A DNA stretch of 64,000 nt from Pelotalea chapellei (GTDB taxonomy: Bacteria; Desulfobacterota; Desulfuromonadia; Geobacterales; Pseudopelobacteraceae): NCBI RefSeq assembly GCF_018531195.1, contig NZ_JAHDYS010000011.1, positions 62,001 through 126,000 on the forward strand, in the 5' to 3' direction. A program made the translations under genes and the position numbers. The notes below the pieces were generated by a model. It was given only the letters and a program-made list of their open reading frames with translations. It ran no database searches and was not told where the DNA came from. Of this stretch, positions 63,490 to 64,000 are shown in pieces; position 1 is the stretch's first letter, and every line of letters starts with the position of its first letter.

Positions 63490-63550
63490 AATAAGGGGAC
63501 AGGCTGAATATACGAAAAAATGTCAGCAATAAACAGCCTGTCCCCTTATT
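63490..63550. repeat. Inverted repeat with a partial third copy
   Basis: AATAAGGGGACAGGCTG (63490-63506) is the exact reverse complement of CAGCCTGTCCCCTTATT (63534-63550), around 27 bases. A partial copy GTCCCCTTATTGTCC follows directly. It lies at the end of the two-gene cassette and resembles a REP-like element. Confidence 0.8.
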
Positions 63551-63657
63551 GTCCTTGTCCCCTTATTGTCCTTCCGAGTTTAAACGTAGCAAAGCAGTTT
63601 GTACCAACGGCAGCGGGACGGAATAAGACACAGCCGAACGCAACTTAAGGATATGAA

Positions 63658-63849
63658 ATGGATACTGCAACTAAAAATAAATTTCTTGGCCGAAAGAAAC
63701 ATCTCGAACTACTAATGTCAGAACATGCTTTAAAAACGGTCTCGAATTCTGAAAATGTTGATCTCTTTTCACAGTTCAGAATGTCAGCAATTCATTTAGA
63801 ACATGCTCTGCTGCTTGATTTTGCAAATGATCACGGCTTGAAGTTGTAA
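63658..63849 (+). CDS. Unrecognised small helical protein
   Basis: A 63-residue protein, lysine- and leucine-rich, all helical (KNKFLGRKKHLELLMSEHALK, then FRMSAIHLEHALLLDFANDHGLKL). A possible AAGGATATGAA site precedes the ATG. It is short and AT-rich; it may be a real small gene of an accessory element or a chance frame. Confidence 0.4.
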   Translation: MDTATKNKFLGRKKHLELLMSEHALKTVSNSENVDLFSQFRMSAIHLEHALLLDFANDHGLKL

Positions 63850-64000
63850 GGCTATAACAACTAAAAAGAAATCCATTATGTAAGCCGTGACAGCCGTGAG
63901 AACCGCGGAGTTACCGCCGGTGTGGTCTGGTGGAGTGACAGCAACGAAAGAAGAGAGGATATCTCAGGTAGACCGTTGGACACCGATCGGGCGAAAAACC
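63850..64000. other. GC-rich structured edge, unassigned
   Basis: 151 bases up to the window edge with no frame of note. The sequence from about 63884 changes to GC-rich and contains GTGTGGTCTGGTGGAGTGAC and other purine-rich stretches, like the 5' part of a structured mobile RNA (for example a group II intron). This cannot be decided without the downstream sequence. Confidence 0.25.

Overview
The window reads as a chromosomal segment from a member of the Geobacterales (Geobacter / Trichlorobacter / Pelobacter propionicus relatives). Pointers to this are a C-terminal CxxCH/CxxxCH cytochrome module of the type found in Geobacter outer-surface cytochromes, a GEMM riboswitch in front of that cytochrome, a surE-pcm-rpoS run, an LdhH-type lactate dehydrogenase, two methyl-accepting chemotaxis proteins and a flavodiiron protein. 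Genus-level placement is inference.

Layout. 0-9 kb: a flavoprotein oxidoreductase, a lipoprotein, a chemoreceptor, small secreted proteins, a flavodiiron O2/NO reductase, a CHRD protein and the decayed remains of a c-type cytochrome gene. 9-13.5 kb: tRNA-Arg(CCT), apt, then surE-pcm-rpoS, and a quinone oxidoreductase. 13.6-23.6 kb: carbon oxidation, with sucCD, an FAD/FeS 2-hydroxyacid dehydrogenase pair, a lactate permease, and a divergent L-lactate dehydrogenase operon whose shared control region carries two GntR-type operator palindromes. 23.7-27 kb: CheX, a PilZ protein and a hybrid histidine kinase. 27-29.5 kb: a modular multihaem lipoprotein cytochrome under a GEMM riboswitch whose specificity base looks like the cGAMP-selective form. 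29.8-33.4 kb: an ABC exporter, a globin-coupled PsiE-like membrane protein and a HAD phosphatase. 33.8-38.5 kb: a one-directional iron/haem block (DUF3793, HemP, outer-membrane beta-barrel, Cys/His-rich FeoA-like protein, FeoA, FeoB, Cys-rich membrane peptide). 38.5-55 kb: mostly housekeeping (polyphosphate kinase, radical SAM protein, NlpC/P60 hydrolase, diadenylate cyclase fused to YbbR, ubiE, plsY, bamD, ybaK, larE, Rrf2 regulator, comF, ferrochelatase). 55-59.6 kb: CIRCE-groES-groEL and a chemoreceptor with a free-standing periplasmic helical protein. 59.9-62.6 kb: cobalamin riboswitch-cobU and cobT, separated by a three-copy intergenic repeat. 62.6-64 kb: an AT-richer tail with unrecognised small genes and repeats, probably the edge of an accessory island.

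How the genes work together. Lactate enters through the permease, is oxidised by the LdhH/LldG-type enzyme and perhaps by the GlcDF-like pair, and feeds the TCA cycle (sucCD). Electrons pass to quinone (ubiE) and may reach the surface through multihaem cytochromes, whose assembly needs iron (feo block) and haem (hemH, hemP). Second-messenger control is prominent: a probable cGAMP riboswitch, a c-di-AMP synthase and a c-di-GMP-type PilZ protein all lie within 20 kb. The strongest leads for something undescribed are the iron/haem block with its Cys/His-rich FeoA paralogue, the riboswitch-controlled cytochrome together with its decayed relative, the chemoreceptor plus solo sensor-like protein, and the unrecognised cassette at the right edge.
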